This document shows, in pieces, positions 37,130 to 47,443 of a stretch of 64,000 nucleotides of DNA; the first letter of the stretch is position 1, and each line of letters begins with the position of its first letter. Under the pieces are notes generated by a model. It saw only the letters and a program-made list of their open reading frames with translations, had not been told where the DNA came from and did no database searches. Position numbers and translations under genes: made by a program. This stretch comes from Strigops habroptila (taxonomy: Eukaryota > Chordata > Aves > Psittaciformes > Psittacidae). The stretch lies in the NCBI RefSeq assembly GCF_004027225.2, contig NC_044277.2, positions 92,702,283 through 92,766,282 of the forward strand, given 5' to 3'.

Positions 37130-37340
37130 GCAACAATCATCCCACGCTTCACATTCGCTTTGTTTCTCCACCTCTTCGTGCGGTGCAAGCATGTGGGCAA
37201 AGCGTGGGAGGCTCCAAGAGCCCAAGCAATTGAAAATTGATGCGGCGCTTTAAAATAAAGGAATGATCCTTATTATGAAAGGGGAAAAACAAAGTAACAC
37301 ACTGAGATAAACAAAGACGCACAGACAATGCAAGGAAAAT
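37130..37340. promoter_or_regulatory. Candidate conserved non-coding element with EGR-like inverted repeat
   Basis: TCCCACGCTT (37140-37149) and AAGCGTGGGA (37200-37209) form a perfect 10-bp inverted repeat 50 bases apart; each arm contains the GCGTGGG core recognised by EGR-type zinc fingers. Around them CpG is retained (ATTCGCTTTG, TTCGTGCGG, GATGCGGCGC, AAGACGCACAG), followed by TAAACAAAG and ACAATGCAAG words typical of FOX and SOX sites. Composition and symmetry suggest an enhancer; conservation has not been tested. Confidence 0.3.
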
Positions 37341-37748
37341 AATATTAGCAGATGTTGAGCCAGCCGTTAATGATCTGTTTTATATTTAAATCTATTGCTT
37401 GAATGCTGGAGCCAGAACACCAAGGAGTGAGAAAGAAGCCTGGCAGCAGCTATGCACTTCACTTTTATTGCTCTGACTCCAGCCATTGATGTTGTCTTTC
37501 TAAGTTATCGGTATGAACTTTTTGCATGCAAAGTTGGGTGCTGATGGAAAAGCAGAGCTGATGGCAGTGAGAAAGGGAAGGGATCTCCTTGCAGATTAAG
37601 CACAGCAAACCTCCCCATGCACCCAGACTGCTGCAGCTCCTCAGATGAGCAGTGCTCAGGGCTTTGGCTGAGGACCTGGACCAAACCCTTTGCACACATT
37701 TTGTGAAGGAGCCATACAGGAGGTCAGATATGGCTTGCAAGAGGCAGG

Positions 37749-37837
37749 CAGGCCTTTAGAAATCAGAGAGAACTGGCTGCACATTAGGATTGGCAGGCCT
37801 GTGGAAATGAGAGGGGAATGGCTCCACATTCGGATTG
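37749..37837. repeat. Diverged 45-bp tandem duplication
   Basis: Copy one (37749-37793) and copy two (37794-37837) agree at 36 of 44 positions, both starting CAGGCCT and ending CGGATTG or AGGATTG. Because the period is 45, both strands keep an open frame through the duplication, and the plus-strand frame shows a 15-residue repeat ending in WLHIRI. The divergence shows it is old. Whether the frame is meaningful is doubtful; a period divisible by three is enough to explain it. Confidence 0.85.
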
Positions 37838-40780
37838 TAACCAATCTCCTAAACTGTGCACTGCCTACATGTCATCACCGCTTGCAGGGAGACCTGCACT
37901 GCACACCTTGGGATCATTTTGAGTAAAAAACACAAGGCCTCAGCACTTCCTGCAAGGAGAGGTGGGCAGTCAAGCTGCCTCTTGATCGCCTCTGGTTACT
38001 GCAGTGCAGTGAGTTGCCCACACAGAAAACCTGCCTGGTGCTCTCGGTGCCATCCATACAGCAGAGGGATGTGCCCCCAGGCAAGGCCTGCTGGTGCCAC
38101 CAGCAGCAGTGACAGCTTCCCCTTGCCCATGCTGAGCATTCACCTCATGGTCACACCAGAACTTCTTGCCCTGTTGCTTGCTGACTACCCCACCTGCCTC
38201 GCCAGCAGCTGTTTGCCAGAGCCAAACCCTCCCTGCTGCTCCTTTAAGCCTGGCCTGAGCCAACAAGCCCAAGAAATTCTCAAAGTCACAATCCAGCCCT
38301 TAAACCCAAGGTGTTGCTGAAGAGGTGTTATGTCCCATCCGCAACGAGTGGTTCCCTGGCACTATTTGGGCATGCTCTGCAGGCTGCAGAGAGCACATCC
38401 CTGTTTTTGAGACCTGTACAGCTTGCGCTGGGTGACAGGCACTACAGCTGACTTTTACACCAATTCCTTCCCCCAAAGGATACCACAGTTTTTAGCAACA
38501 GACACACCAGACACGTTCATTGCAAAGCAACATGATGGATAAAAGCTGGAGGGGAAAAGCTCCCTCGTGTACTGTTCAGCCAGGGTCAAACATTCAATTG
38601 AAAACCTGCAAGCAGCTACGCAAGAACAAAATGTCAGTATATTGTCTCAAGATGAAACTTCAGCTAATGTAGCAACATCAGAGAGAGATAGATCTCATTT
38701 CATGTTGGAACCAGACCCCCTTCAGACTGATCCTTTCCCCAGTACCACCCGCACCCCTGTGAGGAGGAAACCAGGTGCATGTGTCTGTATGGGGCTACAG
38801 AACCCTTTGCTCAAGTGCTTGCCCAAGGCATGGGGACCTGGGGCCTGCCACATCCTACAGCATGCCGGTCGGACTAGATATGTCCAATGGAGACAGTTAG
38901 CTTGGCTGCTTTTTCAGGGCCAGCTTCTAGGTTTATGCCAGTGTTTCTTGCTTTAAGTTTTTTCTTGCCATACATGAGATGGATGCCCTGTCCTCACCCA
39001 CCTTCTCTCCTGGATCAGCCTCTAGTTATCGGCCATCTCTCCCTCTCCTTTATATTTACATTTGTATTTGCATTCCCTAATAAATACACTACTTCTACTT
39101 CTCAGGGTGGTATTTCCTGGTTATGCTATTTGCAGAACTTTGGTAAAACTTTGTAAATCACTGGTCCTGAGGAACAGAAACCACACAAACAATCTGTTAG
39201 TACCACAGTTATCTGCTTGCTGTCAGCCTGACATAGACAGGGAACACGATATATAAACACAATAGAAAAAAACACAACCTAAATGGAAAGGGCATTGCTC
39301 CAACCTTTCCCTCTGTGCTCCTTGGTACCCGGAGGAATAACCTGGGCTGCCCACAGATCACCAGGATCAGAAACTGCTGTTCTTAACTATCTTCTGTCCC
39401 TCACCAGATCTTTTTATGATCAACTATATACTGATTCCCCATTAAATTATTGGATCTGTCAGGCTATTTGACTCTTTTCTGTTACTATTACTGTAATATA
39501 AATATCATTACAATTTATATACTAATATATATACCAATAATTAATGCTAACTATTGCCTTAGAGCAATAACACAGTTACTTTTAGGTTATTTAAAATAGA
39601 AAAATTAATCTATTTTTCTTGTGTCGTACTGATTTTAGATCAGTGCATGTTTTTCAGTTAAGACAGGACAATTTCATACAAGACATGCTCTGGTTGGAAC
39701 AAGAATTGGTGCAACTTCCACGTCTCCTGCTCCCCTGCTTGCCCAGCTGACCCACCACCAGCCCCTGTGGCATGACAGTCCTTAGAGCCTGTCAAAATGG
39801 CTCAAGCATTAAGTCAAGCACCCTGTATATGCCTAAAACGACACTTCTAGTTTTAGCCATCGCACTTGAAATCTCACCACTGAAAAGTACCAAAAGTTTG
39901 TTTTTAAAAAAATTAAAAATTAGCCATTATATAACTTTCATTGATACTCATTTTATCATGTATCGACACCCATAAGAACTCTGATGTTATTGGCCCAGAA
40001 TCTTCTTCAATCTAAAGCTAATTTCCATCACCTTGATTGAGTGAGGAGTCTCCTTTAATACCGACCTTCATCCCATTTTACTGAAGGTCCCCCACTTTTC
40101 AAACACAAGAAAGGCTCAGCCGATCTTTTAAAATCTCTTCAGTTCAAGCTACATAAACCTGCTACTTTCAAAATAGGTAGGATTTTTTGGTGCTTTTTAC
40201 CATCCAGCCACTCCACTTCTGACCTTACATGTGTAATCCTGCAGTACAGAAAAATCAGACCCACAACTTTTTGGTATATCCTTTTCCATTGCCTACTAGA
40301 TGCCTGTGTTTGCAATTATCTCCCAGTGAACAGAGTCATGTAAAGTCAAAAAGAAAACAGAAAGCAGATCTGTGCTTTGAATCTTGCACTCACCACACTT
40401 CAGTAACACATTGCCTTGCAAGTCACTGTTATGAATGCTAACATTTGGTGGCAAACAATTGGGACAACATTACTGTATCCATTATATATTAATAACAGAT
40501 GCATGTATACCCTATTCTTTCTTCCCTTTCTCTCCTCCCCTCCTCTTTTCATGATAATTAACAAAGCAACAAACATGTAAAACTTAAAAATCACAGAAGT
40601 GGAAAACTGATAGAGGCCTCTGAAAAATGGGAAAAAAGAACCAGTGAACCAGAAGAACATAAAAAGTCATTGTCATTGAGCTTTGCAGAGAGCATGAAAG
40701 TTGAAAGAATAAATAAGGGCGGGTCAGTTTTCCAGCAAGAGCTAAACCTGAGGTGAGCTGAGATAACTTTCATCAACCTA

Positions 40781-41650
40781 TCACAGAATCGTAGAACCAT
40801 AGAATGGATTGGGTTGGAAGAGACCTTAAAGCACATCTAGTTTCAACTCCCCATCCACGGGCAGGCACACCTTCCACTAGACCAGGTTGTTCCAAGCCCT
40901 GTCCAACCTGGCCTTGAACACTTCCGGGGATGATGCAACCACAGCTTCTCTGGGCAGCCTGCGCCAGGGCCTCATCACCCTCACAGAGAAGAACTGCTTC
41001 CTAATGTCTAATCTAAATCTACCCTCTTTCAGTTTAAGACTATTTGCCCTTGTTCTGTCACTGCATGCCCTTGCCAAAAGTCCCTTTCTAGGCCACCTTT
41101 AGGCACTGGAAGCTGCTCTAAGGTCTCCCTGGAGCCTTCTCCTCTCCAGGCTGAACAACCCCTGCTCTCTTAGCCTGTCTCCACAGGAGAGGTGCTCCAG
41201 CTCTTGGAGCATCTTTGTGACCTCCTCTGGACTCACTCCAACAGGTCCACGTCCTTCATACATTGAGGGCCCCAAAGCAGGACACAGTACTGCAGGTGTA
41301 TCTCACGAGAGCAGAGTAGAGGGGGAGAATCCCCTCCCTCAACCTGCTGGTCACGCTCCTTTTGATGCAGCCCAGGACACTGTTCGTTTCTGGGCTGCGA
41401 GCACATACTGCCGGCTCATGTTGAGCTTCTCATCAACCAGCGCTCCCAAGTCCTTCTCCTCACAGCTGCTCTCAGTCCAGTCTCTGCCCAGCCTGTATTT
41501 GTGCTTGGGATTGCCCCAACCCATGTGCAGGTCCTTGCACTTGGCCTTGTTAAACTTCATGAGGCTGGCATCGGCCCACCTCTCAAGCATGTCAAGGTCC
41601 CTCTGGATGGCGTCCTTTCCCTCCAGTGTGTCAAGCGCACCATACAACCT
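40781..41650 (-). mobile_element. CR1 LINE, 5'-truncated (about 870 bp)
   Basis: On the minus strand the element starts within the reverse-transcriptase ORF, runs through its C-terminal part and the 3' untranslated region, and ends at 40781 with a degenerate ATTCTATG-type tail (plus strand TCACAGAATCGTAGAACCAT). The sequence follows avian CR1 throughout, including the plus-strand words TTGAACACTTCCGGGGATGA, CTTCTCTGGGCAGCCTG and TCTAATCTAAATCTACCCTC. Truncation at about 41650 is typical of CR1. It cannot move: promoter, ORF1, endonuclease and catalytic core are absent. It is moderately diverged, with frameshifts, so it is not a recent insertion, but it is far younger than the other LINE relics here. 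Confidence 0.97.
40877..41648 (-). pseudogene. CR1 ORF2 C-terminal fragment (broken)
   Basis: Two frame segments remain of the CR1 ORF2 protein, which in an intact element carries endonuclease and reverse transcriptase for target-primed insertion. The upstream segment (41351-41647 on the minus strand) begins just after the catalytic FADD region and contains a [14 protein letters not shown]-type helix, [12 protein letters not shown] and [16 protein letters not shown]. The downstream segment (40877-41077) is the protein's end, with ACSDRTRAN, GRFRLDIRK, WRRLP and the terminal FKARLDRAWNNLV. Between them lie a frameshift near 41375-41392 and at least one CpG-decay stop where arginine is expected (TGA at 41233-41235), plus further shifts. 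The key catalytic aspartates are not included. Confidence 0.93.
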
Positions 41651-42570
41651 ATGTTACGATGTAAACAAGGGGAGAGATTCTTTATGAAGGAACAATAGAT
41701 GCTGTTCAATTTTATGGGGTGGGAGAAGGAGCTGTAATTTTTAAGGCACTCAGACACCCAGGAGTGTGACCAGCAGCACTTAGTGTGGTGCAGCAGCCAA
41801 GAGGCCCCCAGAAGCAAAGGTCCTGCCCAGCTCACAGGTACCGTGTCCTCTTGCAGCCCACCCGCCTCGCACACTGCTCTGCAATTAACAAAGCGCAACA
41901 ATAAATGGTGGAACAGTGACATTAACCTGGGAGTGAGAGGGGAAATTCGACCTACGCTGTGAACAAAAGAATAACTGGAGAGAGTAGTGGGCTTTTGAGG
42001 AACTCCACAGTGATAAGTATTAGCTTTATCTGTTTCATTAGCTACCGCCCTGCCACCATGTCCCCAAGTGTATGCGCACTTGCACACAGACACGCCAGGA
42101 CATACAAGCCTGTACTTCCCACCAGCTGAAAGCACGAGCTCCTAGATAAAGCACATATACACTGAAGACTTAAGATCAGTTTAATGAACCATCATGACTA
42201 AATCTGGCAAGATTTCCCATCTTGCTTCTTTTTTGTACCTCAGACTGTTCTGATCCATTTGTGGGAAATTTAGTTTTGGCAAGTGAAAGTCCTTTATCAC
42301 TGCCAGTGGTTAATCTGCGCTGTAACACATTCATTCAACCAGAGAAAATCCAATATTGACATTTGTACCTTGGGGGGAAAGGAGGTTAAATGCTGAATGT
42401 AAAATGAACTCCTGGACTATGCCAAGCAACCATATAATATCTATATCATGTATAGGCCTGCTTCCCTGTCTGAGAACTCAGATGTAGCTTGCTCACATCT
42501 GGAGTCCTCTATTATTCCACATAATCCTCCAAATAGGTGCTGTTGGACAACATCTAGAAGGGTCTCTGAT

Positions 42571-42608
42571 AGTCTGACTCCAGCCTTTGAGTCTGACTCC
42601 AGCCTCAG
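42571..42608. repeat. 19-bp tandem duplication
   Basis: AGTCTGACTCCAGCCTTTG (42571-42589) is repeated as AGTCTGACTCCAGCCTCAG (42590-42608), differing in the last bases. The second copy's end forms the left arm of the hairpin described next. Confidence 0.9.
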
Positions 42609-42631
42609 TAGACCTTTTGTGGTCTACTGAG
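42604..42631. repeat. Perfect 11-bp hairpin
   Basis: CTCAGTAGACC (42604-42614) pairs with GGTCTACTGAG (42621-42631) across a six-base TTTTGT loop. No terminator or known RNA role is implied in a vertebrate intergenic region. Confidence 0.85.
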
Positions 42632-42919
42632 CACTGGCTGGTCACATGCTGCTGAATCTCTTCCTTTGTTTTCACCTGTAAAACAGCATTAAAAAGCAGC
42701 TTAAAATACATTAAATAGTCTCCCAACATTAATTTCCTCTGTAAGGAATTACTGTCTTGGACACAGGATGTTTTGCAATTCCTGATAAGAAGGAGATGGT
42801 GTCTGTGGCCAGACGTTCACACATGGGAAGGATGGATCCCACCAGTCTCCCTGAAATGTGTGGTCACTGTTAAAAATTTTCACTACCACTGTGCCTAAAA
42901 GTGAGACAAAACCCCAAAA

Positions 42920-42990
42920 CTCTATTGTGCAAGGCGGTGTATAAACACATAGTGTTGTGAGGCCTTGGCTCCAAAGAGTTCACAGCCCAA
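42920..42990 (-). mobile_element. Old amniote interspersed repeat fragment
   Basis: CTATTGTGCAAGGCGGTGTA, TAAACACATAGTG, and GGCTCCAAAGAGTTCACAG follow the antisense of the same old repeat seen at 8848-8975 (CATTGTGCTAGGCGCTGTAC, AAACACATA, CCCCAAAGAGCTTACAG). The order and spacing are right over about 70 bases. I recognise the pattern from amniote genomes generally but do not assign a family name. Confidence 0.62.
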
Positions 42991-44331
42991 GAAGCCCCTC
43001 TTCCCATCTATTTTTAATTCATTCATTTGATTTCTAGAACTGGATTTAAAAGTTCTGAAATCTGCTACCTTTGTATACATTGTGCAGTGTCTTTATTTAT
43101 CCATGAACAGTCTCACTGATTTCAGTAGACCTGTTTTATAGATTTATATGCTTTTTTTTAGGCACACATATGCACACATTTGGGTAGGTATATTCTGTAT
43201 TTCAGGTTATACACAGGCATAAATATGTTGGTCCAGAGAATATTTCCCAGAAGAAGATCAGAGCATACGGTATTAAGTTCTCTCTCTCCAAAACTAACTG
43301 TGCTTTATCTTGGGTGTAGTGCTGCTGAAAATAAGCAGGACTTCTAAGGCTGAGTGTTTTTCAACATGAACAAAGGTACTAAACATGAACAAAGCTAATA
43401 TTGCAATAATGATCAAAACTGGCTAGTTTCTAAACCGTGATTAAGCCTTGTAAACTATTCCACCTAACTTCAAAACTTCTGAATGACCCAATGACTTTTT
43501 TTTCACTTTGTCATTAAAAAGAATATGGTGTAAAGTTTCGAAGTAACCTGTGAGTCAGGTTTAACCAAGTTTAGACAGAAATCTGAAAATCAGTCATAGC
43601 TGGAAATAAACCACTGTTGATTATTCTGACTGCTGATGAACAGAAAGTAGGAGCCTTCATATAAAGCTAACTTCTAAAATCTATCGAGTGTTTCTTTCTC
43701 TTCTATCTAGAGCTTCACCCATTAATAATGAGTCAGACCAAAATGATGATGCTACCACATAGGCTATCTGGTAATCCTAAGCTTGCATTGCTTGCCCGAA
43801 AAATTCTTTACATTTGCTGAGGCCAGTGCTACTCACCTGAACTTCGCATATACAACACAGAAGGGCTTAACTGATGACAAAGAGAGCCAAGAATGGCATC
43901 CTGACAACTATGTTTTCCTGATGTAGTCATTTTGGTTAGAGAGATACCAAAGGAAAGTGAGGTGAACATCAAAAACTGTTAAACTCAGATGCAGAACTAA
44001 CAGTTAAAAAATCCCTCCACAGCTGTAAATTCGTTTTCCGTAGCAGCCACACAGAGCCGGAGTAATGCAATATTCAGTGGGGCTTAGTCCAATCAAAGGT
44101 ATAGGCATATCTTTATTAAGAAACGCTAAGACCAACAAAACTGAGGGAAATCATCACAAAAGTAACACCCTGAATTAATGGGAGGAAACTGAGCGTTATT
44201 TACCTGGACAGCGAGAAAGCTTTTGAGGCAGCATTATACAAAAAGCTGATTATATGAGAGGATTACTACAATTTACTCAAAAGCATAATGTTTTCCTTCT
44301 CAATTGGGAAGTAATTTACTTGATTACTGGG

Positions 44332-44346
44332 AAAAAAAAAAAAAAA
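44332..44346. repeat. A15 mononucleotide run
   Basis: Fifteen consecutive A on the plus strand. No retrogene-like sequence with a poly(A) tail is recognisable to its left. Confidence 0.9.
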
Positions 44347-44443
44347 TCAAGGCCCTCTCCTGCAAAACTTTCATGGTATAAAGGCATTTCAAGGGGTGGC
44401 CTGAGGATCAGCTTATTGTAGCTCAGGTGAAGACATCTGTCTT

Positions 44444-44471
44444 ATATAACAGATAACATATAACAGATAAC
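44444..44471. repeat. 14-bp perfect tandem duplication
   Basis: ATATAACAGATAAC occurs twice in direct succession (44444-44457 and 44458-44471). Confidence 0.95.
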
Positions 44472-45439
44472 AGAAATAGGGAGGAAGGTGATCAGATCTG
44501 CCACACATACAAGGAGTGTTAAGAAACAAGATTTAAGAAACAGTTTATATATGAAAACAGGTCAAAAAAGGAATACATAGTCATTAATAGAAAGGAGCGG
44601 TGGATGAGTCTGATACTGAGGATAAAACCGCCAGCCCAGAACAGACCCATAAAAGCATCACGCTGGTGAAACATGGGTGAAGGCTGGTAGAACACTAACA
44701 TCCTGTCATGGCACTTAAAAATGATGAAAACCTGTGTATTTTGCTAGACACAGGATGTGAATCAGCAGGAGTTTTGTTCAGCAAGGGTCACAGACACAAA
44801 GTCTTCTCTTGGACATTAAGTAGCCACACACCTATCCCCAGGGGAATACACAGAAGGCAGAACAGACTGCACACCCCCAAAGCTGCCCCAGGCAGCACCC
44901 TTGTTGAATATAAAATTATAACAGGCTATGGAAATCAGTACACTACAGTGAATATTTGGTCACTGGGTCCCTACCCACTGCAGACAGTGTCCTCCTAAAT
45001 CACCCTTGCACAAGCCAGCAGCAGGTCAGAGCTGTCACTTTGTCACTTTATTACCTCTGCAAGGGGGGCAACATTTCCACTTTTGTTTGCTTTCACCTTG
45101 TTTCCTGTGGTTTATATTCACAAGCATGTAAGCTTCTGCAGTGAAGAACATAAATACATATACATATGTAAATATAGTTTGGTTTCTATTAGAGATCAAG
45201 GATTTGGTTTCACCAGAAAGAAAGTTATCCTAAATAGCAAAGAAATTACATATAATCTATCCAGTATACCCGTTCCCTTTAATCTGGAGCCTATTCCAGA
45301 GATGGAGAAGGTGCATTATCAACATTACCAGGGTGAGTCTGTGATCCTAGGTACTCAGCGGCTGTTAAAACTTCAGTCTCTTGAAGAAAAAGGTTAATGT
45401 CTATTATTATCCCAGAGCTCCTGTTAAATAAGATGCAGC

Positions 45440-45620
45440 CATGGTTTCCCTCTACCTTTAAGGTTCCTCTTCATGTGCAGGGAGCATGTATTACCAGCAT
45501 CATCTTCATAATCTTGGGTTGGAGGCTCATCTGGCCCTGGTGTCTTCCTAATCTTCATTAACTCTAATTTCATTATCACCTGTCCTGGAGTGACCTTGGG
45601 ATCACTCACTACTTCTTTCT
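45440..45620 (-). mobile_element. Possible ancient LINE reverse-transcriptase fragment (CR1/L2 type)
   Basis: The minus-strand frame reads VTPGQVIMKLELMKIRKTPG followed by PDE. The pattern of a hydrophobic helix, then K.RKTPGPDE, fits the start of the reverse-transcriptase domain in CR1- and L2-clade LINEs, where a conserved K(S/T)PGPD box marks the first RT motif. The sequence after the box is degraded, and nothing convincing of the next motifs remains. The flanking 45620-45990 may be the upstream linker, but I could not align it. One box and a fitting helix is suggestive, not proof. Confidence 0.45.
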
Positions 45621-46445
45621 TCCTCCTCTGGGAAATGAATTTCTGTTTCTGTCCTCAGCTACTGAACTGCTTTTGTGAGCCCTGCGGCAAATAATTAATA
45701 TTAGCAGTATCCCCTTCGTCTCTCACCAATCTGGGTACCCCACACCATCTTAAAAGCTCTGCTGGCTGCTTGAGTCGTCTTTTCTGATATATCTGTTTTT
45801 AAAAGCCTCTAGAATATTCTGCTTGGCTCGGTAGTATTATTTCATCCCTTGTGTGAGCATTTCTCACGTTTTTTTTTTCAAATCCATCTATTAATGGTCC
45901 GATTCCTCACCTTCCCTTCTTGCATTTGATGTTCAGCAGCTCTCAGATGTCTTTTGCATGACATAAGAACCAATTTTTCCAGTTAATTATTCAACCTCTT
46001 CTCTCCCCTCCCCCCAAACAAGAGTATTATAAAGGTGGGCTTGGGATGACAGAGCATTGCCAGATTAAAGTAGCAGACTGAATAAAAGGTCTTCCCACAA
46101 AAGAGAGGTCTTGACAAACAACTCAGAGGCCCCCCTGACTGCAGAGAAAAGTTTTGTGAAAAGCTCCCCCCCACACCCGGCAGAGGCAGAGGATGGTGTC
46201 ATCGGATAAGGCGGCAGGGCAATAACATTTTATTCCTGTCCCACAGCTAACTAATGGGGCTGTTTGGCACTGAACAGAAACGAATAGGAGTGGAAGAATG
46301 ACAATGACTAAGAGAGGAGAGAAAAGGAAAGAAACCTTTTCTTCAGCTCTGTGTCTTTGGCAAACATCTGAGGTAATAAACAGGGAGTTTTATGAGCTAG
46401 TTGCATTTTAATCAATTTGAGCTCTTAACTGCATTGGAGAGGCTG

Positions 46446-46900
46446 CTAACTTATATTAGGTTTGTGTATGGTTTTACACTGCATCCCCACCATTAGCAGC
46501 TTTACGATAACAAAGCCTCTGCCGCCACCATCACCATGGACTACTGCTCCTGAGGAGTGCACGGCAAGAAAAACTCTCCTGAATAAAAACAAAAAGGAAG
46601 AGCAGGATCCTTTGCATAAACAAGGGGAAAATGGAGCAATTGTGCTGCACAATGTGAGGCGAGAGTGGAAGTTCAGCGGCTGGCAGCAACCCACGGCCAC
46701 TGATCTTTGGAGAAAGAAATCCTGGCACAACGAGTTTGGGAGAGTCCAATAAAAATGTAGAAGTGAAGGCAGAAAAATCTTTCCTCCTGGTTGTGTACGT
46801 ATGTCCACACACCCAGCATATGTTAAGCCTTTAAATGAACATTTGGCTGTGAAACAGTAGCTATGGCAATACACGGGCAAGAATTTATGTACTGTACGTA
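46446..46900. promoter_or_regulatory. Candidate conserved non-coding element with POU-SOX-like composite
   Basis: Within this block TTTGCATAAACAAGG (46611-46625) joins an octamer-type POU half (TTTGCAT) to a SOX/FOX-like half (AACAAGG), similar to, but one base longer than, the Oct-Sox composite of stem-cell enhancers. CpG is retained in several words (TTTACGATAAC, GCCGCCACC, GCACGGC, GAGGCGAGAG, CAGCGGC, CACAACGAG). The coding-like length of two frames is likely a by-product of this composition. Function is inferred. Confidence 0.28.
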
Positions 46901-47411
46901 CATATCACATAGAAAAGCTCTCTGTTTCTGGACTGGACTGGCAGCTGCTTGAAATTTTCCCCTTTGCTTTCCCTAAGGTCTCAGGTGTGGGATTCATGAG
47001 CCAGTGTCTCAGCTAGAACAGGTGTCTATCGCTGTGTAAATAGCAATTAGGCCCAAATTTCAGACTTTTTTCAAATCCCTATCTGAGGAAAAGCCCAGGA
47101 ATAAATAGTTGCTGTAACGGCCAGGGGTATTGTGTAGCATTATAGCCTCCAGCTGGGCTATTACATACTATAGACGGGTGAAGAATACAAGCACCTGACA
47201 GATGTGTTCTGTTAGCTTCATTAGAAAAGAAACAAAGAAACTCCTCAATTAATAGCAGTGGAGCCAAAGGGAAGGGGGGTGCGGGAGGGAGGAATCATAG
47301 CCTGTTATTTAAACAGAGTCAGGGAGCCTTTCACTGATGGCTTAATATGATTCATTAATAAAAACAGCTTTTTGAATGCCCAGTTTAAGTCAAAAGAAAT
47401 CACTAGCGTGG

Positions 47412-47443
47412 TTTTTTTTTTTTTTGGTGGTGGTGGTGGTGGG
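47412..47443. repeat. T14 run followed by (GGT)5 repeat
   Basis: Fourteen T are followed by five GGT units and GGG. The GGT array is short but could be length-variable. Confidence 0.9.

Larger units (their letters stand above)
36291..40780. other. Unique non-coding sequence with one tandem duplication
   Basis: No gene is recognised. A CpG-retaining block at 37130-37340 contains a 10-bp inverted repeat, and a diverged 45-bp duplication lies at 37749-37837. The frame of 154 codons at 37856-38320 is cysteine/leucine/proline-rich, reflecting local GC content, and has no family signature. The stretch 39480-39640 is very AT-rich. Confidence 0.6.
41651..42919. other. Unique non-coding sequence, no gene recognised
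   Basis: The minus-strand frame of 192 codons (41557-42135) starts here and runs into CR1; it has no domain and is the longest frame in the window by chance. A 19-bp tandem duplication and an 11-bp hairpin lie at 42571-42631. Confidence 0.6.
42991..45439. other. Unique AT-rich non-coding sequence, no gene recognised
   Basis: No gene is recognised. There is an A15 run at 44332-44346, a 14-bp tandem duplication at 44444-44471, and a diverged 13-bp direct repeat AACATGAACAAAG at 43363-43375 and 43382-43394. Frames of about 100 codons near 45.1-45.4 kb have no domain. Confidence 0.6.

Noticed and set aside
37856-38320. 154-codon plus-strand frame rich in C, L and P
   Set aside because: Composition follows local GC content; a 100-codon frame lies opposite; no signal peptide or domain seen.
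41557-42135. Longest open frame (192 codons, minus strand)
   Set aside because: It overlaps the 5' edge of the CR1 copy, has no domain or start context, and other frames are comparably long nearby; chance is sufficient.
43101-43136. Resemblance to an amniote repeat word (CTCCCATTGACTTCAGTGGG)
   Set aside because: About 25 bases of weak match; cannot be told from chance without a library search.
46517-46540. Kozak-like GCCGCCACC before an ATG (46537)
   Set aside because: The consensus is offset by six bases from the ATG, and the frame stops after five codons.
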